Positions 21,794 through 32,942 of a stretch of DNA of 64,000 nt are shown here, in pieces. Made by a program: the position numbers and the translations under genes. The stretch's first letter is position 1. Each line of letters opens with the position of its first letter. The stretch is from Trametopsis cervina. Taxonomy: Eukaryota; Basidiomycota; Agaricomycetes; Polyporales; Irpicaceae. Where the stretch lies: NCBI GenBank assembly GCA_022385755.1, contig MU278348.1, positions 2,423,470-2,487,469 on the forward strand. The letters run 5' to 3'. A model generated the notes under the pieces. It saw nothing but the letters and a program-made list of their open reading frames with translations. It did not search any database and was not told the DNA's origin.

Positions 21794-21991
21794 TCGTCTG
21801 AGCATCTGGGAAGGAGTAACAAGAATGGAGAGAACTTGCAAAGGGTGCAAGGGTTCTCCTGTAGTTAGCAATACAAATCATGAAACGACTAGTTGCTTGT
21901 ATGAAATCCGGGCCTTGGGATGAATGTCATGATAGATTACACATAAGATACTTGCACAGGTAGGATGTGAGATTATGTTCGGGTGGTGCTG

Positions 21992-23085
21992 TTAGCTCGC
22001 CGAGGAGCCCGTGTGTGTATGGTGTAAGTCTGCGTATGATCCCTCCAGCATTTCCAATCTGCATTCGTTCAATCTGTGGACGACAGAATACAGAATTGTA
22101 TGAGCTCCCATTCCAACGAGGAATCATCACGAATCGAGCAGTGATAAACAGAGCGCACATTTTCTTGATCTCATTTGCAGCAGACAGCCCTACCTCGAAC
22201 TCGACCTCCGTACACTCCCTCGATGCGTGTCGTGCTAGTTGAATCGCAGAGTCATAGTAATGCAGCGCAGTGAGACCGTCAGCGTCACGTGGGAGTAAGG
22301 GAAGAATGAAGCGGAAGTGATGTAGCATGCGCGAGTGAGGACGTAAGACTGGGTGGCGTGTAATGACTTGATGGGCAACGGTGTCTGTGGCGGGTATGAT
22401 CAGGGTGGTCGTACACATATGGACTAAGAACGTACCAATGTCTTTGATAGTATGAAGGAGGGCGGAGCGAAACTGGACGTTTGCGAACTTGGAGGCTGGG
22501 TGAGATGGGTCGCGTATGAACATTCCGAGTCGTAGCACATGTAAGGGTATGGTACGCACCTGGCTTCCCCCATCCTTCCTGAACCCCGTCGCGAGGCTGC
22601 GATTCATACGCTATCAAGCATGCCCTAGCGTATTCTTGCTTGACGTAGCGATATACGGACTGAGATGACCATCTTTAGATGTGCCTATGTATAGAAGACA
22701 GAAACGTACCTTGGGGACATCCGCCCTACCCAGAGTATGATATGACTTCGATATACGTTGCATCCTCCTATGTACCGCAATGCGCCGCTTCAAGCAAAAA
22801 CCAACTGACGCAAACGCCTATGCCGAAAACACGCTTAGCACTATGTCTACATCCTTCCGCCAGTGACGAAAGAGCAGGGCGGGTAGATGTACACACAACA
22901 ATGGCGTATGCCGCACCAATGACTACCGCATTGAAGTTCTTTGTCCAGTTCCTCGTGGGTGAATTGCGCACAGCCTGTGAGAGCAAGAGTGCGCAAGAGA
23001 GACCGACGAAGAAGGTGAGAACGAGGACGACCACAAGATATGCTATTCCAGAGAGCGTTGTGGCCCGCCGCGATGACCACGCCAT
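21992..23085 (-). CDS. DLT1: Defect-at-low-temperature protein 1 (DLT1) homologue
   Basis: DLT1 is a fungal membrane protein with two N-terminal helices that is needed for growth in the cold in yeast; its mechanism is not known. The start at 23085 reads MAWSSRRATTLSGIAYLVVV, with membrane segment 1 (YLVVVLVLTFFVGLSCALLL) and, after NWTKNFNAVVIGAAYAIVVF, the second segment. Splicing then gives CLKRRIAVHRRMQRISKSYH, LGRADVPK, YRYVKQEYARACLIAYES, GWGKPASKFANVQFRSAL, HTIKDIDTVAHQVITRHPVL, PHSRMLHHFRFILPLLPRD and DGLTALHYYDSAIQLARHA. It ends KKILNECRLEMLEGSYADLH and a stop at 21992. About five introns are needed, each with GT and AG ends and conserved phase. The gene therefore does not show as one open frame. 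Confidence 0.85.
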
Positions 23086-23833
23086 GTCGAGGGGGCCGTG
23101 GATGCTCAGGAAGGGAGAGAGAGGGAAAGGGGGAACATGAGTGGTAGAGGTCAAGATGAATGGTTGGGGCAAGTATCCTGCGGAAACGCCACAACGGCGG
23201 GGATGACTGCATTTAGGTAGAGGCCCGACTTCACTCTTGCGATTTTTCGGCTGACCACGATTCGAAGGACAATATGACTTCTCTGCATTGAGCTTCTGAT
23301 TTACAGTATTACTCAAGGTCGGCCACTCTTCACACTTCGTAGTTAGATTCAGAACCAAGATGTGATTGCTACAGTGATATGTCAGTGTCACTGTGTGCTT
23401 CAACGTTCCTTACTCATATCGGCAAACCCCGTAGGCGACCTTCAAGTGCTATAGTCGCGCCAAGTGGCTTTCTGTCCGCTTTCTCACTCTACCTCCTGAC
23501 CTATCTTACGGTTTCTTCGTGAACTATGCCACTTTTCTGCGGATATCCCGCCTGACGACCGTTATGCTGCCGAATATAGTCTCGTCCGCCTCAGGGGCCC
23601 GTATCGAACCCCTACCACTGGAACGACACACAGACCCTTAGTGACCAACTACATTCGACTTTCTGGTTACCCTCATGTAGGAGATGTTAGCTCAATTGCC
23701 CACGTTATCTCGACAGGCTATCAATTGCCAAGCGCTGCTCCGTTCGGAAAACAAGGCAGCACTAGTGTCCCGCCATCTCTTGTTCTTGTTCCGCATCGGT
23801 CAGTCGCTCCCTGCTCAGTTCCACCACGTCCTC
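23086..23833. other. Intergenic region
   Basis: This is the 5' side of both DLT1 and the next plus-strand gene. The stretch near 23595-23625 (revcomp AGGGGTTCGATACGGG) resembles a tRNA T-loop but does not fold as one. The frame of the next gene is open back to an ATG at 23684, so part of this stretch may be coding. Confidence 0.4.
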
Positions 23834-25405
23834 ATGCCCCGAACGCGCACCAGTTCGAAGGCGTACTCCGTCGAAATGGACTGTTTGTCGGTAACGGAAA
23901 CGATCGCCTCGCTCGAGACATCGAGCACCTTGACCATCTGTGACGTTGATGGCGAGGATTGGAGCGGCGGCGAAACGCTGCTTGCTGCTGATGAAAAGAC
24001 GCTATCACAGCGATCCAGCTTCTTTGACAAAGCTCAAAAAGACACCAGCGAAATTGAAACCTCATTATACGCGGCCTACCGTACAATGCCTGGTCTCAAC
24101 AACATACCGGACGACAAGGACGATTCCTTAGAATTAGTAGGACTGGAGTGTATACTTGGTGAACTTTTACGGTAGGTTGAATCCCACTGACGCGTCAGAA
24201 TAGACGGTTGAACTTTGCATTGTAACTCGTAGCACATGCTCAGATTCAACGGCGGACTGCGTGTCAACAATCGTCCTGGCCTGTGTATACGACGGTCATG
24301 GAAAGAGCGTCGCGCGTGCCCTTTCGAATATGTCCTGGCTGAAGGCGAGAAGTCTTCTGTGGAACTTTAGTCAACCCAATCAACGGAGAGAAACGTTGTG
24401 AGTATTCGTCCATCCGCGTTCTGCCTAGATGTTTACCTATTGTTCCTTAGCCGGCGTCATGTCGCCCACCCTGCATTCAAGCCATGTGAGGATAAAACAA
24501 CTTGTACCGACAGGTCGCTCCATGATATGCGGCATTGGGCTCTGGGATTCCTCTGCCCTATATTACACGCTTGCTGGGACGGTCTCGATTTCGACACTGT
24601 CAAATACATCTGCGGTATCTTGGATGCAGAATGCGTTGTAGTGGCCCCGCTCTTTCGTCACTCCTCTCAAGACTTCAACAGCCCTCCGAAGTACATGCAA
24701 CTATTCTTCACGTATCTCAGCACCTCAACGGGGCTATGGCCATTCCTTGGGTATCTAGACGACAATCATTTCTACCATCTCCCTGACCTGTGGCCTATTA
24801 CTGAAATAACCAGCATTATACCCGAAACATCGTCGCCAGCAATGACCGATATTGTGAATCGCATCCTCCGCGCCATCGACCCCCACGTCGAGTTCGACCC
24901 TACACACGAAGAATTTGACGAATACGAACGCGTAATGGGACGACGGCTTTTACCCCCCTCGCAGTCGTGGTCAAAAACTCATTACTTTCACCACCACCCC
25001 GCGACTCCATTCTTGTGGTTCGGACTGTACCTTGCGAACAACAATCGGTTCGCGGCGCGGATGTTCATCGAAGGTGGTATCGTGCAGCGCATATTTGACT
25101 TCTACGACTGTGACTTTGCAGACTGTCGCCTCTCAGCAGAAGAGCCCGAGGGTACGATGCGGCAGGGCTCATACAACCTCTCGCGACTATGTTACATGGT
25201 GATGCGTGCGGTGGATAAGCATGACAAGAAAGAGATGATCTGGGATGCTCGTGAGAGGGAGAAGGCGGATGAGCTGAAGCACCTCTTACGGGAGGAGGTA
25301 CGGGAGCATGCGCGGTTGTTGTCGGCGAGATACCACGACGCTGATACAGTGAATCGGGACGAGATGCTGGCCGAGTTACAGGAGCGTCGCTATCGTGATG
25401 CATAA
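23834..25405 (+). CDS. Uncharacterised Agaricomycete-type protein
   Basis: Chosen start MPRTRTSSKAYSVEMD at 23834; an in-frame ATG at 23684 is an alternative. Exon 1 ends near 24172 (donor GTAGGTTG). The next exon begins CACATGCTC (protein TCSDSTADCVSTIVLACVYD) and ends near 24397 (donor GTGAGTATTC). The last exon gives RRHVAHPAFKPCEDKTTC, DMRHWALGFLCPILHACWDG, FGLYLANNNRFAARMFIEGG and ERVMGRRLLPPSQSW, and ends in a charged helix (EREKADELKHLLREEVREHA) and ERRYRDA. I recognise no domain. The aromatic-rich central part and the charged coiled C-terminus are typical of species-restricted Agaricomycete proteins. No transmembrane segment or signal peptide is evident. Confidence 0.6.
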
Positions 25406-26636
25406 GCCTCTTCATCGTGTGGTTGTATTCGTTCTTCGTTCCATATACTTATTTGCTGTTCTTGGTACGGGCTTGACCATGTGTCAGTACAGACAATCAG
25501 ATGAAGGCCCGGATTTCAGGTGCGCGCCATGGCTGTCATCTCTGAATTCTCCGCTACTGATAAAATAGCGTATCCCGTCCCCAATCCAAGAAGTTGAATG
25601 CAGATCACGCACCGCTTAGGAGTCGAACTACAACCGTGATTTGCCTTACTTGCTAGAACCCACCTTTGCAAATCAGCCACTCTGCTGGTAGTTACGACGA
25701 ACAGCAACGTACAGGTACGCAACGCATCTGTCAATCTGTCAAGCACCTGTACTCTTCGCTCCACGAGCTGTCCCTCTCTTCTCCATGATGAGCGCAGCGA
25801 AGTCTACCCCGAATGACAATTCGAGATACTTGCCCGGGTCGGCTAAATCGACCTCCTGGGATACTGCGAGTGCATTCACTTACATCGATCATGGATATAA
25901 CCACACAATTCATCACTTGATAAGACGAAGGCTGACTGAACTTTCCTTACCTTTGCTAGCCAGTGGTCTAAAGGTGCCTGTGCGTACGATTCGAGCTTTC
26001 GAAAGGTGGATCACTCCCATGCCCGGCCAATCAGAACGGCAACGTTCGACAAAGAAAGCTTTCCTGATGTGTTGTATCCAGGCGTGTTGGCTAGGATTCG
26101 CTCTGGATCTGCATCTTGCGAAGATTATGCTACAACACAAAGTGACTGCAAGGACAAAACAATAGCCACGGATACAGACTCCATATCAGTCGCGGGAATC
26201 TTCATCTCAACCGAGACGGAGAGTACGGTCACCTCAGGTCAGGAAGACTCTTGCTTGGACGCGCTAGAAAAAGAATAGAGAGACGCGTTTGGGAAACTAT
26301 CTTTCGGACCGTCGTGGTTATCGTCGAAATAGGTTGACTCGGATCCATGGTCGACACGATCATACAGTGATATCATTGGTAAAAGTATGAAATGAACCCG
26401 AAGAAGGAGAACTCCATTGAAGAACAAGATACATCTTCTCCTGCGAGTATCATCTCGACGGCGTATACCAACTGAAACAATCGGCCGTTTATGTACTGAC
26501 CGAACGCCGTGGCGAAAAGGGAAACGGATCCTTGGAGGATCATGTTCCAATGAGACGGTACAAATGAAACCCGGTGTGTCGTTCGTCGCTGATATTGCAT
26601 TTGTCTTCCTCTGATAGTGATCTGCCACCTCCACAA
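25406..26636. other. Region with only weak coding signal
   Basis: The best open frames are 25785-26165 (starts MMSAAKSTPNDNSRY) and 26006-26278 (ends QEDSCLDALEKE). They overlap in different frames and could be exons of a small gene, but I could not find a convincing splice joining them, and neither has a known domain. An exon role for the decayed gene further right is also possible. Confidence 0.3.
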
Positions 26637-27427
26637 ATGGCTTTCAGGCAGAAGCTTCTGGATTTACTACTTGTGTATATCTCCACGGAGTACAAGAAAA
26701 TTGGGGGTTTGAGTGATGCACTCGTTCGGAGGCCTCCTCGTGAGATTGAGATCAACTTCGACCAGTTGATCAGACGGAGGAGAGATTTCAGATGGGTTCC
26801 ACTGCATCCCCAACAAGCACATTTACTAATCCCATCGCCTAGAGGAGATAGCGTGCGACATCTTACCGAGAGGAATGGGCAAGGCCAAATACGACCTACT
26901 AGAGACCTTCCCAAATGGAGGCTATGAGACCGTGTACATATTTCCAACAAACGCATTCGTGACTCTACGCGAGAGGTTCGGGGACTCTGAAGACGCACGA
27001 ACCCTGCTAGGTCTCACAACAGACCCAAACTCAGTCGCCCTAGCGCTGCTCTACTCAGAACCAACGGACGGCTTGAAAATTTCCAACGCATCTCCCCCCC
27101 CCTCTACGCGTACCTGTACCACATCCCATTGCCTTTCGCCCTCCAGTATGAAAACATACGCGAAGACAGGCACACTGCCATACTCTTGGCCAATCGGCGG
27201 CACGGTGCAGGTTTTGTCCCGAGGATGCGATCTCTTGATCCCCGACTGCAGTTGTCCGACATGTCTGTCAAGCCATTGCACCGAATGCGTGCTGTGACCC
27301 AGCTGAAACTGACATCGCACGCATCCAGGAGGCCTATCCACGATCAAACGTTCCACCGTGGTCACCAACGGTGTACATGGATCGCCATCTAGTACACCCG
27401 TTCGGCATGTACCATACGCCAAAGTAG
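26637..27427 (+). pseudogene. Unknown gene, read in three frames; probably broken or misread
   Basis: Starting at MAFRQKLLDLLLVYISTEYK (26637), an intron with a CTAAT-like branch site (GTTCCACTG...CGCCTAG) leads to EEIACDILPRGMGKAKYDLL, ETFPNGGYETVYIFPTNAFV and LLGLTTDPNSVALALLYSEP. Protein-like sequence then continues in a second frame (RLENFQRISPPLYAYLYHIP, LPFALQYENIREDRHTAILL, SLDPRLQLSDMSVKPLHRMR). The end is in a third frame (AETDIARIQEAYPRSNVPPW ... HPFGMYHTPK, stop at 27427). No good splice pair explains the two frame changes. The first lies close to a run of nine C at 27094-27102. Either the gene carries frameshifts, or the assembly does, or I have missed introns. No known family recognised. 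Confidence 0.45.
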
Positions 27428-27570
27428 AGGAGGAAACGCGCGAGATCGAAAGGCGATACGCAGACAACTGCCAGGAGTGGAGGCGATTCAAAGTATGGCT
27501 ACTGCGGGGAGGCAGCAAGGGCAAGTCTTCAGCCCGCAAAGCAACGGAGGGCGCGACCCCGGACATACAG

Positions 27571-28155
27571 AAAATCTTGCACCCCATCCTAGGCGTCCTC
27601 TGGTCAAGTTTGATATGGACAGGTGAGAAACCCTATTTTTGTGCGCTCCTCTCTGTCTGATTTGCCTTAGTTAAACCACGTAACACCGGTGTCCTGTACG
27701 CACTGATGGCGCTCATCGGTGGCTTGTCATTACCCACCCTCCCGGCGGCCCTGGAGCTTGTTATGGAGCTTACGCGTAATGCAGATGGCAGCGCAGCCAT
27801 ACTTTGGTCTATGTTCGTGTTCCGTATATAGTTTCAAAACTTTATACTGACGATCTGCAGGGGAAACCTCGTTTGTAGGATGTTCGTGCTCGGTAAGGCC
27901 ATCATTCTATCTGGGCCATAGAATTAGAAATTCAATAGTTGTTTATGTAGCAGAAGGGCTTCTACGTTTCGGCGCGGGTTCAACACCTCCTTTCAACATG
28001 CATTGGGCAATATTGTCTTCCAAAGCGCATTTGCGCTCGCCATCTCAGCTACCATCCTGCAAGGCAAGCAAGCCCGCAGAGAACTCGATAAGCAAATGTC
28101 CGCTGTTCCTTTATACCAGTGGTGTCAAATGACGAGTGGTGCTGATGAAGTATAA
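27571..28155 (+). pseudogene. C-terminal half of an MFS transporter, truncated and frameshifted
   Basis: The coding remnants are KILHPILGVLWSSLIWT, then after introns KPRNTGVLYALMALIGGLSL, LPAALELVMELTRNADGSAA, ILWSMGNLVCRMFVLAEGLL and STPPFNMHWAI. These match the second half of fungal FLVCR/DIRC2-like major-facilitator proteins; the ELTRNADGS(S/A)A block is characteristic. Splice sites are still recognisable: GTGAGAAACC, GTTCGTGTTC and GTAAGGCC donors, with TTAG, GCAG and GTAG acceptors. At about 28014 the frame changes without an intron. The expected continuation (FQSAFALAISATILQGKQAR, RELDKQMSAVPL) lies in another frame and ends at 28155. The N-terminal six or so membrane helices are missing upstream. 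I therefore call it a pseudogene. Confidence 0.65.
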
Positions 28156-28317
28156 TTATGCCAATTCTTAGGGTTCAAGAGCAAAACGAATGTGGTAATA
28201 GGATGATACATATTAGGAAGACGGGGCTCTTCTCCACGCACCAAGCCATCATGACCCGATGACTTGACGGTCAGATCGGTGGCGAACAACGTACAAGTCG
28301 ACGGCAATAAAAGCTCT

Positions 28318-29144
28318 ATGACATACAAACCTGCACATACCATGATTTGGGCACCGTCTGTACCAGCGCACTTCATCGGTAGCTTCAAGATTCCTCTGAT
28401 AATTGCCGGGACTGCGCTTACTCACGCCATTTATACGCCACCGAATCCACCGCCGGCACCTCATGAGACATCCAAGTATAAGGAAGACAAGCTCGGGGTT
28501 GTGGCTCCACGCACTGCGTTTTTGTTGACCAAGGTTCGAATGGTAGACCTCTCTATGCGAGGGAAAACACTGATTCAAACGTAACACAGGCCATCTATGG
28601 GGCTTTCGCAAGTTGCGAGTCCGCGGTCATCATCGCAAATGCGTTCCCCTCGCCGATATCCACCGCTATACTCTCACGGCTCATTCGCCCAAGCTACTCC
28701 GCGGCGGCAGTACGACTCACAGCCACCACCACCATGGGCTGGGCGCTGCTATGCGCTATTGGGCTTATTCGCATCGCTTGCTATCGCACGCTAGGTCGAT
28801 TTTACACCTTCCAGCTGTCGATACTGGAGGACCATCATTTGGTTACCACAGGTCCATATGCAATCGTGCGACATCCTTCGTATAGCGTAGGGCTACTCAT
28901 AATTCCGGGCACGCTGTTGAGTGTGTTTAGCACAGGCAGCTGGTGTAGAGAGGCAGGTTGGCTGGACACGCTGGCCGGGAAGGTTCTGGCGGCGGTGTGG
29001 ATCGCATACATAATACAGTTTCTGGCGATAGTCTGTGTGGTACGTGTGAGGCAGGAGGATGCCGCTCTGCGGAAACAATTCCCTCAAGAGTGGGAAAGGT
29101 ATGCACAGAGAACGCCGTACCGTCTTGTACCTTTCATCTATTGA
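28318..29144 (+). CDS. Isoprenylcysteine carboxyl methyltransferase (ICMT)-family membrane protein
   Basis: Starts MTYKPAHTMIWAPSVPAHFI at 28318; the second Met at 28342 is possible. Exon 1 ends at TKV near 28530 (donor GTTCGAATGG), and exon 2 begins AIYGAFASCESAVIIANAFP after CGTAACACAG. Hydrophobic helices follow, then TLGRFYTFQLSILEDHHLVT, TGPYAIVRHPSYSVGLLI (the GPYxxxRHPxYxG signature of the ICMT/PEMT superfamily), VRVRQEDAALRKQFPQEWER (the E and R residues that bind S-adenosylmethionine in the family) and YAQRTPYRLVPFIY. True ICMT methylates the prenylated C-terminal Cys of Ras-like proteins and a-factor pheromones in the ER. Agaricomycetes carry several paralogues, so the substrate of this one is open. 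Confidence 0.82.
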
Positions 29145-29521
29145 AGTTGAATTGGTTTCGCGTTGAATTACATTGATAGTCAATGATTGGATCGCAGAGG
29201 TCTCAGAGCAACGAAGTTCGTGTGCATAATGCAAGATCATGGCTAAATAAGGTTATACATAGCCTGAAAACGTAGAAGCGGTAATGAAGCCTGTTGCGTC
29301 GTCTCTGTGCCGCTGCAGTTGAGATAACTAGCTAGGAAGAGAATGCGATGACTGCAGCACACCTAGATCTTTACCAATGGGTTTGAGGCGGGAAGAGGGA
29401 ACACGGGCGGTGCGTGCAGACAAAGGCCTAGATATTAATACATAGATAGATGAGTATAGTACATGTAGTAACGTTTGGCTTGGGTGATAATACAGGCGTT
29501 CGTGATGGACTATAATGTGTT

Positions 29522-30894
29522 TTAGCGTTGTCCGTAAGCTTTGGTCTCGTATCCCTCTGCAATGCGTGTCAGCATCCACTTCTAAGAATTACGAAAGATG
29601 AGGCTCACTCTTGCCGATAATGATGTTGGCAGGGGTCTGAGGCTGGTTGTTGAAGAAGTTCTCGAGGATCTGTTTCGTGCCGTCCGCATAACGCTTCTGG
29701 GCGTCGAGGGTGGTGCCAGAGTAGTGAGGGACCATGCCGTTTCCACCGCCCAGAGGGTTCTTCATGTAACGCCATGGGTGCTCCTTGGGAGCGGGCTGGA
29801 CGTTCCACACATCACCAGCGTACCCGCGGAGCTGACCGCTCTTTACGGCGGCAGCCACGTCCTCTGCATTGCAGATGGCACCACGGGCGGTGTTGACTGT
29901 TAGATTGAGTCGTGTGAGTAAGATCAAAATAAAGCTTCAGTTGCAGAAGAGACAACTCACCCAACCAGGCACCCTGCTTGAAGTGTGACAAGAGCTCGGC
30001 ATTGACGAGGTTGCGAGTACCCTCGTGTAGCGGTGCATTGACAGTGACAACATCACACTGGGAGACGAAGTCCTTCAAGTCGTCAACACGGCGGGCGTTA
30101 ACTGCCTTTGCAGCAGCCTCCGGGAGAGCGTTGTAGTCGTAGTACAGGAGCTCCTTGGGCTCGAAGGGCAGGCAACGCTGGAGGACACGGTAGCCGATGC
30201 GGCCAGCACCGATAGTACCGATGACCTTGCCCTCCAAGTCGAAGGCGTTACGGGCGACGTCGGATACGAGCCAGTCACCGCGTTCAATCATCTGTAGGAT
30301 GTATCGTTCAGATCATTCCTTCTTAGCATAGAACAAAGACTGCACAAACCTCGTGGGCGGGGACGAAGTTCCTGACGAGGAGGAGCATGCTCATCACGAC
30401 ATGCTCAGCGACGGAAGTGACGTTAGAGCCTGTGACCTCGAGGACCTCGATGCCCTTCTCTGCTGCGGCATTGAGGTCGACGTGGTCGGAGCCAACTCCA
30501 GCGGTAATGCAGGCCTTCAGGTTCTTGGCCTATCAAAGGCTGTTAGTAAACAGCCCCACAACGTGTATGCATAGAGGCAATATACTGACTGTGTCTAGCA
30601 GCTCACGAGTGAGGTACCCTGGGTGGAAAGGAGTTGTAATCACGATGTCGGCCTAGTTAGAATAACAGAATCAGGACTATGTCCTGCAACGTCATTCAGT
30701 GACTGTTCACGTACATCCACGATGTTCTTGTTTAAGAAGCTGTTAACGCCCTCCTTGTCGTCACTGACAAGGAATTCGTGACCCTGGGATTCGAGCCATG
30801 GTCGGAGACCAAGCTCATTCTCGACGGTGCCGAGGAGACGGGGCTCCTCCTTAGCGGCTGAACCGCCTTGGTAAAGAATAGCAATGACCTTCAT
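29522..30894 (-). CDS. FDH: NAD-dependent formate dehydrogenase
   Basis: Oxidises formate to CO2 with reduction of NAD+. In wood-decay fungi it is usually tied to the oxalate-to-formate route. The start at 30894 reads [20 protein letters not shown]. Exons continue with [97 protein letters not shown] (NAD-binding GxGxxG), [35 protein letters not shown] and [19 protein letters not shown] (catalytic His). The last small exon gives [11 protein letters not shown] and the stop at 29522. The total is about 360 residues, the normal fungal length without a mitochondrial presequence. Codons are strongly biased to C-ending forms, and the promoter has a good TATA box, both consistent with high expression. 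Confidence 0.95.
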
Positions 30895-30983
30895 GATAAA
30901 GATGAGAAAGTGAGGAGGTTGAGGGAGTTAGATATGTGGGAGGTGGGGTGTTGATATGATACAGAACCATTCGTTAGAACCGA

Positions 30984-30993
30984 CCTTTATATA
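30984..30993 (-). promoter_or_regulatory. TATA box of the formate dehydrogenase gene
   Basis: On the minus strand TATATAAAGG lies about 90 bp before the ATG at 30894, the usual spacing for a strongly expressed fungal gene. Confidence 0.6.
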
Positions 30994-31761
30994 CGTTGGC
31001 TCAAGACCGCATGATAGATGCAGCCCGAGGAGTCGATGCGGAGGAAAGGCTGAAGCTGAGACGGATGCACGAGAGCACCACCCGGTACTACACGAGGATC
31101 GTATTCATACGTACTCACCCACGATTTGCAAATGCGTCTCTGGTGCGGGGAAGAAGTAAGAAACGCATCGCAGGTTCCGGTTAATCCATTGGTGAACGCT
31201 TAAAGTGCGCTCCTGCTGTGAACCACACCAGGTTCTAAATCGGGGAACGACGCGTTTTCGCCCGCGTCGCGCTGGCAGCCAATCGGAACGCTTCGTGGGC
31301 GGGCACGGTGATCAACGGACCCCTCCGAGTGGCTGTTACGGGCACCGCAGTCAGCAGCGCATGAAGGGACTCCGCCTCTTGTTCTCTACGGCATGATAAT
31401 CGATCAACCTCATCCGTGTATTCCGTGTGCGGGTGTAGAGGGTCACTTGATCACTCATCCCGATGGACCCGAAGGTTTGCGAGTCTTTCCGTTCGTCGTG
31501 CTTCGGTTTGTGGGCTGAAGGCGGCTTCCCGGGAGTTCTGTCTTCGCCTAGCCGAGCACAGGTGATGGAGGACAATTTCCGAAATTTCGATTCCACAATA
31601 CGGAACGAGTAACAATACAGTACAATGAAAGAACGTTATATGAGCGGTCAACAGAACAAACCTGACCAAGGGAGCAGACCAGCCGGAGAAATCACCGCAT
31701 GTGCAAGATGCGTTGAAAAAGGATGTTAGTGAAATAAAAGGAAAGAAAACAGTGGCTCGCA
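30994..31761. other. Intergenic region upstream of formate dehydrogenase
   Basis: Only short open frames occur. This region holds the distal promoter of the formate dehydrogenase gene and the 3' UTR of the CAP gene, both transcribed leftward. No gene or repeat was recognised. Confidence 0.45.
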
Positions 31762-32942
31762 TCAGACTTGCACATTCTCGCTGTTCCATGAAAATTGACT
31801 GTCAGTATGGGTGGCTGGTCGAATAAAGAACGTCACATACGCGAATTGACCTATAATGTTGCCTTGAGGGGAGTATTCGCAGACAAAGAACTTGGCTGGC
31901 TGTAATGAATGTCAGCCTCTCTGTAGAATCACAGTGCAGATCAAAGGTGCGTACTCCGAAGCTGGCAGCGAATATTCCATTGCAAGTCTGAACCGCACAT
32001 CCGACTTGAGTCGACTTCTTCCAAACAACTTGCGTAAAGTGCGATGGCTGCGGGTTGTTGGGGTCGTACTCGGCTGACATTATTTATATTCTCAGCAAAG
32101 AGACTCGGACTCTGAACCGAACTACTCACAAACTTCGTCGGTCCAGGATTTCACGGCCTCGCTGATGCCATAGGAACTACCAGTTCCGGCGGCGAGGTTC
32201 TCTGCAAAGAAAAGTACGTAAACAGACCGCAACTCATGCACCAGAATGCGGAATTACCTCCGAAGGGTCCTAGGGTTCCGCCAGAGTGTTGGAAAACGCA
32301 ATTGTTAGCCCATTGCTGAGCTTTGGCTGCGGCAGTGTCGCTCCAGGTGAGTGGAGACGCGCCATGTTGCGCTCGAATCGTGTTATGGGCATTGAGGTAC
32401 GCCTGAATGTCGCTGCTGGAGGTCTGGCTATCCGAAGGAGGTGATGCTGGGGGTGCTGGGGCGGGAGAAGATGCTGGGGGAGGCGGAGGCGGGGGCGGGG
32501 GCGGAGGGGCGGCCGGTGCAGAGGTCGGGGATGACTTCGGCTGAGTCGAAGGCTCTGCTTCCTTGGTTGCGGGCTGCGTTGGTTTGGAAGGTTGGGGCGG
32601 CGGTGGAGGTGGAGGCGGAGGAACGGAAGATGGCGATGGTTTAGGTTGCACGATCACAGGCGGGGACGGTTTCGGTGGTTCAGTGGTAGGTGCAAGAGGG
32701 GGAGACGGTTTCGGCTGTTCAGTCGAATGGAACGTAGGGGAAGGAGGAACACTGACTGAGGGCGAAGAGTTCACCGCTAATGTCGCAGCATTTTGAGTGG
32801 TAGCTGGAACTGCTACGGAGGAGCTTGACTTTGCCCTGCAACGACCACGGCGACGAAGACGCGTGGGGCTGGCGTCCGTGGACGGCATCAGCGCGCAGAA
32901 AACTGCCATGAAAATCAGGAGGAGTACGGCGGCGCGAGCCAT
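31762..32942 (-). CDS. Secreted CAP/PR-1 (SCP/TAPS) protein with proline-rich linker
   Basis: Starts MARAAVLLLIFMAVFCALMP, a signal peptide with likely cleavage near STDAS. A basic cluster RLRRRGR follows, a possible Kex2 site. Residues from about 45 to 170 form a Pro/Ser/Thr-rich linker with two poly-Pro runs. The CAP domain starts QAYLNAHNTIRAQHGASPLT (first His), with AAAKAQQWANNCVFQHSGG. Splicing gives GENLAAGTGSSYGISEAVK, then DPNNPQPSHFTQVVWKKST (second His), GCAVQTC and PAKFFVCEYSPQGNIIGQF. The tail QFSWNSENVQV ends at 31762. Fungal PRY-type CAP proteins bind sterols and fatty acids outside the cell. The long linker could space the domain from the wall or carry O-glycans; this is inference. 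Confidence 0.9.

Noticed and set aside
23590..23630. Possible tRNA T-arm on the minus strand (GGGGTTCGATACGG)
   Set aside because: The five-base stem around the TTCGA loop does not pair, and no anticodon arm or acceptor stem can be placed at the right distances.
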